Shown in pieces: positions 8,450-16,869 of a stretch of DNA of 64,000 nt. How positions within the stretch are numbered: position 1 is the stretch's first letter; every line of letters starts with the position of its first letter. Under the pieces are notes generated by a model. It worked only from the letters and a program-made list of their open reading frames with translations, ran no database searches and was not told where the DNA came from. The stretch lies in contig CAKUVM010000004.1 in NCBI GenBank assembly GCA_934699135.1, positions 1-64,000 of the forward strand. Direction: 5' to 3'. Position numbers and translations under genes: made by a program. Source of the DNA: an uncultured Bacteroidales bacterium (GTDB taxonomy: Bacteria; Bacteroidota; Bacteroidia; Bacteroidales; Marinilabiliaceae).

Positions 8450-10252
8450 ATGGCAACATTTCAAGAGACTGGCCTAGACGAGCAGATGCTCCAGGCCATC
8501 GGCGAGCTCGGCTTCGTGGAGCCCACGCCCGTTCAGGAGAAGAGCATCCCTGAGATTCTCAATTGCGGCAAAGACATCGTTTCGCTCGCCCAGACGGGCA
8601 CCGGCAAGACCGGCGCTTTCGGCCTCCCCATCGTGCAGATGGTAGACCCTCAGGTGGACCACGTGCAGGCCATGATCCTCAGCCCCACCCGCGAGCTTTG
8701 CCTCCAGATTTCACGCGACCTCGTAAACTTTGCAAAATATAAGCCTGAGGTTGAAATTTGCGCCGTATATGGCGGCTCAGACATCCGCAAGCAGATCAAG
8801 CAGCTCCGCCAAGGCGCGCAGATCGTGGTCGGCACCCCCGGCCGCGTCATAGACCTCATTGAGCGCGGCGTGCTGAAGATTGACGAGATCCGCTGGCTCG
8901 TGCTTGACGAGGCCGACGAGATGCTGGACATGGGCTTCAAGGACGACCTGGAGACCATCCTCAGCTCCACGCCGGACACGCGCCAGACGCTCCTCTTCTC
9001 GGCCACCATGCCCCCTTTCATAGCCAAGGTGGCCAAGAACTATATGAACGACCCCATCGAGATCAAGATTGGCCGCACCAATCAGGGCGCCGACACGGTG
9101 GAGCATGACTATTACCTCGTTCGCCCGTCGGACCGATACTTGGCCCTCAAACGCATTGTGGACATGGTGCCTGACATCTACGGCATCGTGTTCTGCCGCA
9201 CCCGCGAGGAGACCAAAGACGTGGCCGACAAGCTCATAACCGACGGCTACAACGCCGACGCCCTCCACGGCGACCTCTCGCAGGCGCAGCGCGACATGGT
9301 GATGCAGCGTTTCAAGATGAAGCACCTTCAGATCCTCGTGGCCACCGACGTCGCGGCCCGAGGCATTGACGTGCATGACCTCACCCATGTCATCAACTAC
9401 AACCTGCCGGACGACATCGAGGTCTACATCCACCGTTCCGGCCGCACGGGACGCGCCGGCAAGAGCGGCATAAGCGTGGCCATAGTATGCAAGAAGGAGC
9501 TCTCCAAAATCAGGCAGATCGAGAAGATCTCCGGCAAGACCTTCACCCGCAAGATGGTGCCCAACGCCGACGAGATTTGCCAAATCAAGCTCCAGCACTT
9601 TGTGCAGGGCATCGCGGACCAGCAGGTCGACGAGGAGTCCGCCGTGGCCAAGTTCATCCCGGAGATGATTGAGAAGTTGGCAAATTTCTCCAAAGAGGAG
9701 GTCATTGCCAAGTTCATCTCGGCCGAGTTCGAGTCCGTCAACAAATATTACCAGGGAGCCAACGACCTCAACGTGTCTGACGAGCCTGCGCAGAGGGGCG
9801 AGCGCCGCCAGGGGGATGAGAACATGTCTCGCCTCTTCATCAACGTGGGCAAGATTGACGCCATCCGCCCCGCCGACATCATCGGCCTTATCAACGAGTA
9901 CACCCGCGACCTGCCCGGCAAGGTCAACATCGGCCACATCGACATCATGCGCAACTTCTCTTTCGTTGATGTCGATGGACAATATTCCGACCAGATTGTC
10001 GAGGCTCTCAACGGCCGCGTGGTGGACGGGTATAAGATAATCTGCGAGAAAGCAGCTCCCCGCGCCGATGATGGCGATGACGCGCCGCGCCGCCGCCGTG
10101 GCGGGTTTGGCGGTGGCTTCGGCGGTGGCCGCCGCGGAGGCCGCCGTGACGACCGTCGCGACGGTCGCGACTTCCGCGATGACTACTACCCCTCTCCACG
10201 CCCCAACCGCGCCGAGCGTCGCCACCGCGACAGGGGCGGAAAGCAGAGCTAA
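8450..10252 (+). CDS. deaD: DEAD-box ATP-dependent RNA helicase (CsdA/DeaD-DbpA type)
   Basis: An RNA-unwinding enzyme, in this class linked to ribosome assembly and cold adaptation. The 600 residues hold the RecA pair: Q motif near 25-30, AQTGTGKT (48-54), SPTRELCLQ, TPGR, DEAD at 153-156, FSATMP, and HRSGRTGR in the second domain. A DbpA-type RNA-binding domain follows (starting at MSRLFINVGK), then an Arg/Gly-rich basic tail (RRRGGFGGGFGGG and beyond). Start ATG 8450 (MATFQETGL) fits the family. It ends 37 bp before a strong terminator. Confidence 0.95.
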   Translation: MATFQETGLDEQMLQAIGELGFVEPTPVQEKSIPEILNCGKDIVSLAQTGTGKTGAFGLPIVQMVDPQVDHVQAMILSPTRELCLQISRDLVNFAKYKPEVEICAVYGGSDIRKQIKQLRQGAQIVVGTPGRVIDLIERGVLKIDEIRWLVLDEADEMLDMGFKDDLETILSSTPDTRQTLLFSATMPPFIAKVAKNYMNDPIEIKIGRTNQGADTVEHDYYLVRPSDRYLALKRIVDMVPDIYGIVFCRTREETKDVADKLITDGYNADALHGDLSQAQRDMVMQRFKMKHLQILVATDVAARGIDVHDLTHVINYNLPDDIEVYIHRSGRTGRAGKSGISVAIVCKKELSKIRQIEKISGKTFTRKMVPNADEICQIKLQHFVQGIADQQVDEESAVAKFIPEMIEKLANFSKEEVIAKFISAEFESVNKYYQGANDLNVSDEPAQRGERRQGDENMSRLFINVGKIDAIRPADIIGLINEYTRDLPGKVNIGHIDIMRNFSFVDVDGQYSDQIVEALNGRVVDGYKIICEKAAPRADDGDDAPRRRRGGFGGGFGGGRRGGRRDDRRDGRDFRDDYYPSPRPNRAERRHRDRGGKQS

Positions 10253-10289
10253 TGGCCGTGTGGCCAACATCATAGCCTAAAGTCTCATT

Positions 10290-10330
10290 GAGGCCGCGCC
10301 CCCATTGTGTGGCGCGGCCTCTTCTTTTTT
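10290..10330 (+). terminator. intrinsic terminator of the helicase gene
   Basis: GAGGCCGCGCC pairs with GGCGCGGCCTC across a 10-nt loop, followed by TTCTTTTTT. The T-tract ends 7 nt before the folA start codon, so folA needs its own promoter or read-through. Confidence 0.9.
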
Positions 10331-10337
10331 AACACAT

Positions 10338-10817
10338 ATGATAACACTCATCGCGGCCATTGACCGCCGCCGGGCCATAGGCCTCCATGGCGATCAGCTC
10401 ACCTACATCCGTCAAGACCTCAAGCACTTTAAGGCTCTCACCCTGGGCAAGACGGTCATCATGGGCCGCCGCACAAACGAGGCCCTGCCAAAGCGCATGC
10501 TACCAGGGCGGCGCAACATTGTCCTGACCCGCGACCCGTCATTCTCTGTCGAGGGCGTTGAGGTGGCCCGCTCGGTAGAAGAGGCACTGCTGCTTGTGGC
10601 GCAGGAGCAGGAGGTGTTCGTCATAGGCGGCGCACAGGTCTATGGGGCTTTTCTTCCTTTCGCCTCGCAGCTGTGCCTAACCATGATAGATTGCGAGTTT
10701 CCGGAGGCCGACACGTTCTTCCCCGATTTCTCGGACTGGAGCTCCACAAACCGCTCACAACCAATGAAGGACGAGAAGAGCGGACTGACGTTTTGGTATG
10801 AGGAGTTTGGACAATAA
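10338..10817 (+). CDS. folA: dihydrofolate reductase
   Basis: Reduces dihydrofolate to tetrahydrofolate with NADPH, restoring the cofactor consumed by ThyA. The 159-residue length is standard. N-terminal ITLIAAIDRRRAIG, the NADPH-binding GKTVIMGRRTNEAL, the FVIGGAQVYGAFL motif and the late D-T-F-F-P segment are all present. ATG 10338 gives the canonical start; an in-frame upstream start at 10305 would lie inside the terminator. The AT-richer exported-protein patch begins just downstream. Confidence 0.95.
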   Translation: MITLIAAIDRRRAIGLHGDQLTYIRQDLKHFKALTLGKTVIMGRRTNEALPKRMLPGRRNIVLTRDPSFSVEGVEVARSVEEALLLVAQEQEVFVIGGAQVYGAFLPFASQLCLTMIDCEFPEADTFFPDFSDWSSTNRSQPMKDEKSGLTFWYEEFGQ

Positions 10818-10892
10818 AATTTCCATAAGAATATTGCGCAAGATTAAAATAAACTTTAATATCGCAATGTATCAACTCCTAACTTTGTTACT

Positions 10893-11824
10893 ATGTTAAA
10901 ACATTTCCTACTAGCCACCGTGCTTTTCACTGCGTTTAGTCTTCAGTCTTGCAGTGAAGAGGCAATGGAACCTACGCACGAAAAACTATCAGAAGATTCT
11001 GACATCGAGAAAGATGCCAAGGTTCTGGTTCGAGAGTCTCAAAACATTTTCCCAATCTTCTCTCCAACCTATGGAGAAGATAGCCCTGGAGAAAACAAAA
11101 TGACTATCGGGCTTGACGTTGTGAAAGACGCTGGTGACGTGACAATCAACTGCCAGCCTATACGAACAGTCATCGTCGGAAATCAACGATGGACAACAGC
11201 TGACTACAACCAGACAATTGACCTGCCTAATGATTTTGATCATTGGTCCGTAAGGGAAGAGTTCCGTTGGCAAAGCGGAACCAAGCTAGAAGTCAGTAAA
11301 CACCTGAGGCTCACCGTCACCAAGGTTAAAACAAACTATTACCTACATAGTTTGGCTATGCTTTTGGAAAAGCAAATCCGCACGGAGGGCCTCGTTGACC
11401 TTGATGAACTCACACCAGAATATGAGGCTCTTGACAAGTGGCACATTCCATCTACAGAAGAGTCTGCGGAAATGATTTCCAATCTACGCTGGAAAGAAGC
11501 TCAATCCCTGCTCAAACTTAGGACTACAGGACATATATACCACCTTTATGGCCACAGAGATACGCTAAGGCAGGCTCAATACCAGGTTTAGAAAAAGACT
11601 CGATAACTCCACACCTCATAGATTACCATATGGGAGAAAAGAACGCCTATTTCTGGAACCGAGAGTACACTCCCAATACAAATGGCCACCAAGGTCCATA
11701 TGGAACTTGGTTTATAACTATAGTTGACCTGGATGGTGGATATGACTATTACACTGCAGCCCACCAAGATATGGAACCTCTTTTGCCCATAAGACTTGTT
11801 CAAACTGTCAAGAAAATCAAATGA
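10893..11824 (+). pseudogene. lipoprotein with Fibrobacter-succinogenes-type paralogous domain, frameshifted
   Basis: The first frame (10893-11591) has a signal peptide with lipobox LQSC (C20), then unknown sequence, then DKWHIPSTEESAEMISNL, which resembles the W-x-x-P-S-x-x-E-W start of the Fib_succ_major domain. That frame stops at 11591. A second frame, open from 11522 and ending at TGA 11822-11824, carries the expected domain end: AYFWNREYTP, a GTWFITI stretch and PIRLVQTVK. One inserted base between about 11522 and 11590 would restore a protein of about 310 residues. The joined reading is inference from domain order. Base composition is visibly AT-richer than in the flanking genes. Confidence 0.6.
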
Positions 11825-13454
11825 TGAGGCACCTTATCTTTACCCTCCTCTTCATTATTTTTTTCCCGCACCAACTTTCTCACAGGAATATCATGTTCTT
11901 ACCACGGACGAGGTTGAGGTGAGGAACGGGGAACTTGTGAGTGTAAAAATTGGCAAAAAGGATTTTGAGAGAATTGAGGTACCGTCTGAGTTCGGCGGGG
12001 AGAAGGTGACAGCCATCGGCAAAGGCGTTTTTGAGAGATTTCGCCTATCTGGCGTGCGCATTTCAGAGGGAGTCAAGCGGATAGGCCACAAGGCGTTTCA
12101 ATTCTGCCCGCTGATGGACATTTCATTGCCCGACGGTTTGAAGGTCATTTGCGACTCTGCATTCAGGCAAAGCTACAACGATAGCACCATAGCGTCCCTG
12201 ACCATCCCTGCTAGCGTTGACAGCATAGGTGCCTCAGCCTTTTCGGACTGCCCCATAGAGCGACTGGTTCTCTCACCCGGCGTCAAATACATTGGTGACA
12301 AAGCCTTCTATTCGTGCTTCCTCACTGAACTGGACTTGCCGCAGACAGTTGACCACATTGGTCACGATGCGTTTACATACAACTACATCTCCCGCCTCAC
12401 ACTCCCCGGCTCTCTTCGTAAGCTAGACGGCTTCGCCATGAATATGCTGACAGAGTTGCAGATAGGGCCGGATGTGGTGGAGATAGCAGATTCTGCATTC
12501 TGCGCTAATCTGCTGACATCCGTCAACATTCCGGCCAACGTCAAAAGGGTTGGCAACTACGCCTTTGCCAGAAACATGGAGGATCTTATCCACGGCTTTG
12601 AACAGAATCGGGTCACGGTGAGACAGGTCACCATAGCATCTGGCGTGGAGTGGGTGGGAGACTATGCCTTCTTTATGTCTCACAGCGATGTGCTTTACAT
12701 TCCTAAGTCGCTTAAACACATTGGCTCGCACGCCTTTGTGGGCGGATATGGGCGACTTGTTTTTGAAGATGGCCGCACGGAGTTGCCGCGCGGGTCTTTC
12801 GCCCAGGCCTTCGCCGATAGCTATGAGTTTCCGGCGTCAATTGTCTCCATTGGGGCTGGCGCGCTTGCGGGAATAATAACAGGCTATCCGGTAAGTGAGA
12901 AATTCATCCCACTCCCTGAGAATATTGAGTCTATTGGAGACTCCGCTTTTTACGGTGTATGGTGTAGGCGCATAAGCCTCTCAAGTAAGGCCAAATTGGC
13001 TGTTGGCGACTACGCTTTTTACGGCAATTGGTATCTTGAGCGTATCAAAATAGGCAGAGGAGTGGTATCGGTGGGGCGCAAATGCTTCGCAAAGGAGGAG
13101 ACGGTACGCGGCACGCGCATAGACATGAGTGAAGCCACTGACCTCACGCACATCTTGCCAGGAGCATTTGAGGAGTATACGAACAACCTGAATGCGGAGC
13201 TTCCAACAAACAGGAAGTGGCTTGCTTATGACGGCACGCCTCAAAACATAGTCTCAGACGGCTACGTCAGCGTCATCTCCGACCCCAAGCTAGGTTACAT
13301 CGCGGCGGAACTGACGGCTATGAGGACTGTGGCGTCAGGAGACGGGCGCGCGGAGACCTATGACCTTGCGGGCCGGCGCAGGGCGCGGGGGCATGACCGT
13401 GGCCTGACGGTGGTCAAGACGCGGCAAGGCTCACAGTTGGCGGTTTCAAAATGA
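11821..13454 (+). pseudogene. BspA-like leucine-rich-repeat surface protein, frameshifted in its signal peptide
   Basis: From about 11886 to 13454 one frame encodes repeated LRR_5/TpLRR units (I-G-x-x-A-F, SIGASAFSDC, YIGDKAFYSC and similar), as in BspA-type adhesins, ending with a DLAGRRR...GLTVVKTRQGSQ tail like Bacteroidales C-terminal modules. This frame has no ATG near its start (only TTG 11796). The signal peptide MMRHLIFTLLFIIFFP is encoded from ATG 11821 in the frame one base off. A T7 run at 11858-11864 lies at the junction; one more T would give a continuous 544-residue protein with a cleavage site before QEYHVL. Its ATG overlaps the end of the preceding gene. Confidence 0.75.
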
Positions 13455-13461
13455 CGGTCTT

Positions 13462-14077
13462 ATGTCTTGGATTAAATGGGCAGCTTCCTTGGCGGCCATA
13501 GTTGTGAGCATCGTAGATTATCAGGCGCAAGCGCAAGACACGCAGGATTGTGACTATTCTGGGGAATCAAAGCATTGCCACGAAATTTGACGGGAATAAA
13601 CTCGACATGGACGGCTTCTCTGAGTGCGGCCTCGCCATTGGGAAGTATGGGCAAAGCTCCGAGATTGTGACAGAGTTCTTAGTCCGCACCTACGGCAAGA
13701 AAGGTTTCAAGGAAACCAACAAAGGCTCCAAACTCATACTGAAAGTGAATGGGGAGATTATGGAACTTGTGTCTCCCCAGGGGAGCAGTTGCCCAGCAGC
13801 TCACACGACATACTGGGGCACGGATGGAATTTTGGGTTTACTGGGCGGAAGTGAGACTTGGGTCTTTGCCACCGATGCCAAGTACCCACTCTCAAAAGAG
13901 CAACTTGAAAAACTACTCAAACATGGTTTTTCAAAATACAGGTTGCAGGTGGAGGGTGATGTGCGAGAGGGGGAGCTGGATGACAAAAAGATCAAGAAAC
14001 TGATCCACAGACTGAACAAAGCCTACAAGAAAATCTCCCAAATCCCGGCTGACATGAACGACTTGTCGGACTTCTAA
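13462..14077 (+). pseudogene. small exported protein, frameshifted after the signal peptide
   Basis: ATG 13462 opens a frame with a signal peptide (MSWIKWAASLAAIVVSIV, then QAQAQDTQD) that stops after 42 residues. A second frame continues from about 13550 to 14077 (VTILGNQSIATKFDG onwards, 170-odd residues). Removing one T from GATTGTG near 13547-13550 gives DTQDVTILGNQ and a single protein of about 204 residues, so one frameshift is the simplest reading. The mature part has no recognised family; it ends in a lysine-rich helical segment. It follows the BspA-like gene by 7 bp and precedes a terminator. Confidence 0.6.
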
Positions 14078-14125
14078 AATTCTCAATATACAAGCGCAAA
14101 CATCACAGAAATGGCATTAGACAGC

Positions 14126-14153
14126 AAAGGAAGCCTCACGGCTTCCTTTTTTT
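14126..14153 (+). terminator. intrinsic terminator closing the exported-protein cluster
   Basis: AAAGGAAGCC pairs with GGCTTCCTTT over a 4-nt loop and runs into T7. It lies 49 bases after the stop at 14077. Confidence 0.9.
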
Positions 14154-14201
14154 CATCGTCTGCGCTCATTTGACTCAATTTGTCATCTTCCCCACGCTCC
14201 A

Positions 14202-15434
14202 CTACCCAAAGAAAAAATAGGCTATGGCGATGGCCGCAATGACGCCCGCCACATCGGCAATGAGGCCGCAAGCCACGGCATGGCGCGTGTCCTTGATTCC
14301 GACAGAGCCAAAATAGACGACAAGGATGAAAAAAGTGGTATCCGCCGCCCCTTGGAAGAGGCAAGAGAGGCGACCCGCAAAAGAGTCCGCCCCGCAGGTG
14401 TTCATGCATTCTATCATGAAGCCGCGCGCGCCACTGCCACTGAGGGGCTTCATGAAAGCTGTTGGCAAAGCGTCAACAAACCGGGAGTCTATCCCCAACG
14501 AGCCTACACACCAACGGACTCCGTCGAGGGCGAAATCTAACGCCCCGCAGGCGCGGAACATGCCGACGGCCACAAGCATGGCCACAAGGAAAGGGATGAT
14601 GGAGACGGCGGTCTTGAAGCCGTCTTTCGCTCCGTCAATAAACGTGTCGTAGACATTGACGCGTCTCCGCAGCGCCATGATGACGAAGCAGCAGATGACA
14701 AGCACCAAGACCGCGCTTGAGACGCCGACCGAGAGATTTTGCACCCGCTCGCGCGGCATGCCGTCCAAGGCGAAGACAAGCCCGCACATAAGAGCCGCCA
14801 TGCCGCCAAGATAGGCCAAGACAACGCGGTTGAGCAAGTTGATGCGCTGCACCGCGGCCACAGCCACAAGCCCCGCCACCGTGGAGCAAAACGTGGCGAG
14901 CAAAAGGGGCAGGAAGACGTCGGCGGGGTTGGCCGCGCCGCACTGCTGACGATAGGCCATGATGGTGACGGGAATTATGGTGAGGCCGCTTGTGTTGAGG
15001 ACAAGGAACATGACCTGCGCATTCGTGGCGCGGCTCTTCTCAGGGTTCAGCTCCTGCAGCTCAGCCATGGCTTTAAGCCCCATGGGCGTCGCGGCGTTGT
15101 CGAGGCCGAGCATGTTGGCGGCAATGTTCATGGTCATGGAGCCATAGGCCGCATGCCCCCTCGGCACGCCAGGGAAAAGACGGCAGAACAGTGGCGATAT
15201 GACCCGACTGAGGCCACCGACTGCGCCCCCGGCCTCGCCCACTCTCATAAGCCCCATCCAAAGCGTAAGGACGCCAGTGAGGTAGAGCGAGATCTCAAAG
15301 CCCGACTTTGCGGACGTGAACGTGGAGCCCACGACGTCTGAGAGAGCGGACACGTCTCCGCTAATAATCCATCGGCAGAGCGAGACGACGCCCGCCACCA
15401 GAATGAAGAAGACCCAAATGTAGTTAAGTGCCAT
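14202..15434 (-). CDS. fused SpmA/SpmB nucleoside-recognition membrane protein
   Basis: A 410-residue polytopic inner-membrane protein holding two Gate (nucleoside recognition) domains, one in each half, corresponding to Bacillus SpmA and SpmB fused head to tail. Family features include the ANMLGLDNAATPMGLKAM segment in the first half and FMKPLSGSGARG in the second. Such fusions occur in non-sporulating Bacteroidota; the transported compound is unknown. It faces the plus-strand SDR gene across a short divergent gap. Confidence 0.85.
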   Translation of the reverse strand: MALNYIWVFFILVAGVVSLCRWIISGDVSALSDVVGSTFTSAKSGFEISLYLTGVLTLWMGLMRVGEAGGAVGGLSRVISPLFCRLFPGVPRGHAAYGSMTMNIAANMLGLDNAATPMGLKAMAELQELNPEKSRATNAQVMFLVLNTSGLTIIPVTIMAYRQQCGAANPADVFLPLLLATFCSTVAGLVAVAAVQRINLLNRVVLAYLGGMAALMCGLVFALDGMPRERVQNLSVGVSSAVLVLVICCFVIMALRRRVNVYDTFIDGAKDGFKTAVSIIPFLVAMLVAVGMFRACGALDFALDGVRWCVGSLGIDSRFVDALPTAFMKPLSGSGARGFMIECMNTCGADSFAGRLSCLFQGAADTTFFILVVYFGSVGIKDTRHAVACGLIADVAGVIAAIAIAYFFFG

Positions 15435-15493
15435 GCTTGCCGTTAATGAGGGTGAATTTAGCTAATTTTGCCATCACATCCACAAAACGGCAG

Positions 15494-16408
15494 ATGCAAA
15501 CATCGGTGTCAGACATAAGCCTCGCCCGCATAAAAGGCAAGAGGTGCGCCGTGATCGGCCTAGGTCTGGCCACGGACAGCGTCCTGACGCGGAAACTGGC
15601 CGACTTGGGAGCGGAAGCCCGTCACATAATCCTCTGTGACGAGCCAACGGCCGCAAAAGACGCATGCCACATTGACGCGTTCTGCCCCAAAGACATAGGC
15701 GACGCCATCGCGGGGTCTGACGTCATATTCTCCACCGCCAGCCTTATGGACTTTGAGCCACACAAGGCAGAGAGGGTGTGGGCCATGAACGTTGGCGGCA
15801 TGACGAACCTGACCATGGCCATCGAGGCCTCTGGCGTGAAGAGACTGATACACTGCGGCTCAATACTTTCACTAGGGCATCAGACCACGGAGTCCCCCGT
15901 TGACACCCACACGGCATATCAGTCAGACGACCGCCGCACGGCAGTGGAGCGGTCTCTATTCCGACAAGAGATGGAGGCCTGGCGAGCCGCGGAGCGCGGC
16001 GTGAGCGTGACCACGGTGTGCGCAGGATGGGCATTAGGAGACACGCACTCCGGCCACGGGAGCGTCTTGGAGGAGAAATTGCGGAGATATTTGGCAACTG
16101 GCGGGCGTCACGTCCCGCCAATGGAGAGCGCGTTTGTCAACGCGGAGACGTTGGCGTCAGCCCTCATTTTCGCATGGACGGACGGAGGAGTCGGAGAACG
16201 CCTGATGTGCGCGGGCATCAACTCGACCCTGGCAGCCGTGGCGGAAGAAATGGCCAAGGGAATGGGCATAAGGGGCGGAATCTCCGTCCTGACCCCTCGG
16301 CAGACGCGCCTGTTGCTCAAAATGCCAGCCAGCCTTTCAAGCCATTGGCTCTTTGACCCTCATATGGGGCACTTGCTCACGCAAAAGGAGCGCTACCGCA
16401 CGGAATGA
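15494..16408 (+). CDS. divergent extended SDR (NAD-dependent epimerase/dehydratase-like) protein
   Basis: A 304-residue protein with the overall order of extended SDRs: an N-terminal Rossmann strand (CAVIGLGLATDSVL, 18-31), the SDVIFSTAS strand, MNVGGMTNLTMAIEASGVKRLIHCGS, then TTVCAGWALGD. The usual G-x-x-G-x-x-G loop keeps only its first glycine (G22; L25 and D28 replace the others). In the helix before TTVCAGW, the expected Y-x-x-x-K appears as S154...Q158. Oxidoreductase activity is therefore doubtful. ATG 15494 is chosen because the frame before it does not match the family. No cognate operon partner is seen. Confidence 0.7.
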   Translation: MQTSVSDISLARIKGKRCAVIGLGLATDSVLTRKLADLGAEARHIILCDEPTAAKDACHIDAFCPKDIGDAIAGSDVIFSTASLMDFEPHKAERVWAMNVGGMTNLTMAIEASGVKRLIHCGSILSLGHQTTESPVDTHTAYQSDDRRTAVERSLFRQEMEAWRAAERGVSVTTVCAGWALGDTHSGHGSVLEEKLRRYLATGGRHVPPMESAFVNAETLASALIFAWTDGGVGERLMCAGINSTLAAVAEEMAKGMGIRGGISVLTPRQTRLLLKMPASLSSHWLFDPHMGHLLTQKERYRTE

Positions 16409-16498
16409 CAGGCCGACAACTCTTTCACCCACACCAGCCTACGCTACAGCCCGCCATCGTCACTCCTCTTTTCATAAAAGCGAAGATCCCTGCTCGGC

Positions 16499-16538
16499 AA
16501 AAAAAACGCGGCCGCGCACGTTTCCGCACGCAGCCGCG
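16499..16538 (-). terminator. intrinsic terminator of the atpDC operon
   Basis: On the minus strand CGCGGCTGCGTGCG pairs with CGTGCGCGGCCGCG (three G-T wobbles) over a GAAA tetraloop and is followed by T8. It lies 50 bases after the atpC stop. Confidence 0.9.
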
Positions 16539-16588
16539 CCATCTATGCTAATTGCAAAACTATTGCCAGATTTCGGCCTCGCCTTAAG

Positions 16589-16840
16589 CTAGGAGTTGAG
16601 GAGTATTGAGACCTTGTTGGCCGAACACTCCACATACCCCGCCTGACAATCAAAAGACTGCTCCTCACCGCCAACAGGCTTGACGCGGATGGCGCCTGCT
16701 GCCAGCGTGGCGATTATGGGGGCGTGATGAGGCAGGATGGCGAACCTCCCGTTCTTGCCGGGCATCTCCACCATCTCGATGTCGCCACTGAAGACGACCC
16801 TCTCGGGTGAGACTATTTCCAGATTCATGGGCGTGTCCAT
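16589..16840 (-). CDS. atpC: F1Fo ATP synthase epsilon subunit, short form
   Basis: Central-stalk subunit of F1. Only 83 residues, containing the beta-sandwich domain (LEIVSPERVVFSGDIEMVEMPG, GRFAILPHHAPII) and lacking the C-terminal helical hairpin that gives inhibitory control in E. coli; this short form is usual in Bacteroidota. It is 29 bp downstream of atpD and last in its operon. ATG 16840 is used; a second ATG four codons later is possible. Confidence 0.93.
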   Translation of the reverse strand: MDTPMNLEIVSPERVVFSGDIEMVEMPGKNGRFAILPHHAPIIATLAAGAIRVKPVGGEEQSFDCQAGYVECSANKVSILLNS

Positions 16841-16869
16841 ATTGCTGTCTGTTAAGCGTTGGCGTGCCG

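Noticed and set aside
8777..10273. A 498-codon open frame antisense to the helicase
   Set aside because: Its residues are low-complexity Val/Leu/Asp/His-rich, as expected from the complement of a GC-rich gene; no family match.
14330..14652. Plus-strand frames opposite the SpmA/B gene
   Set aside because: They are antisense shadows; the minus-strand membrane protein is complete.
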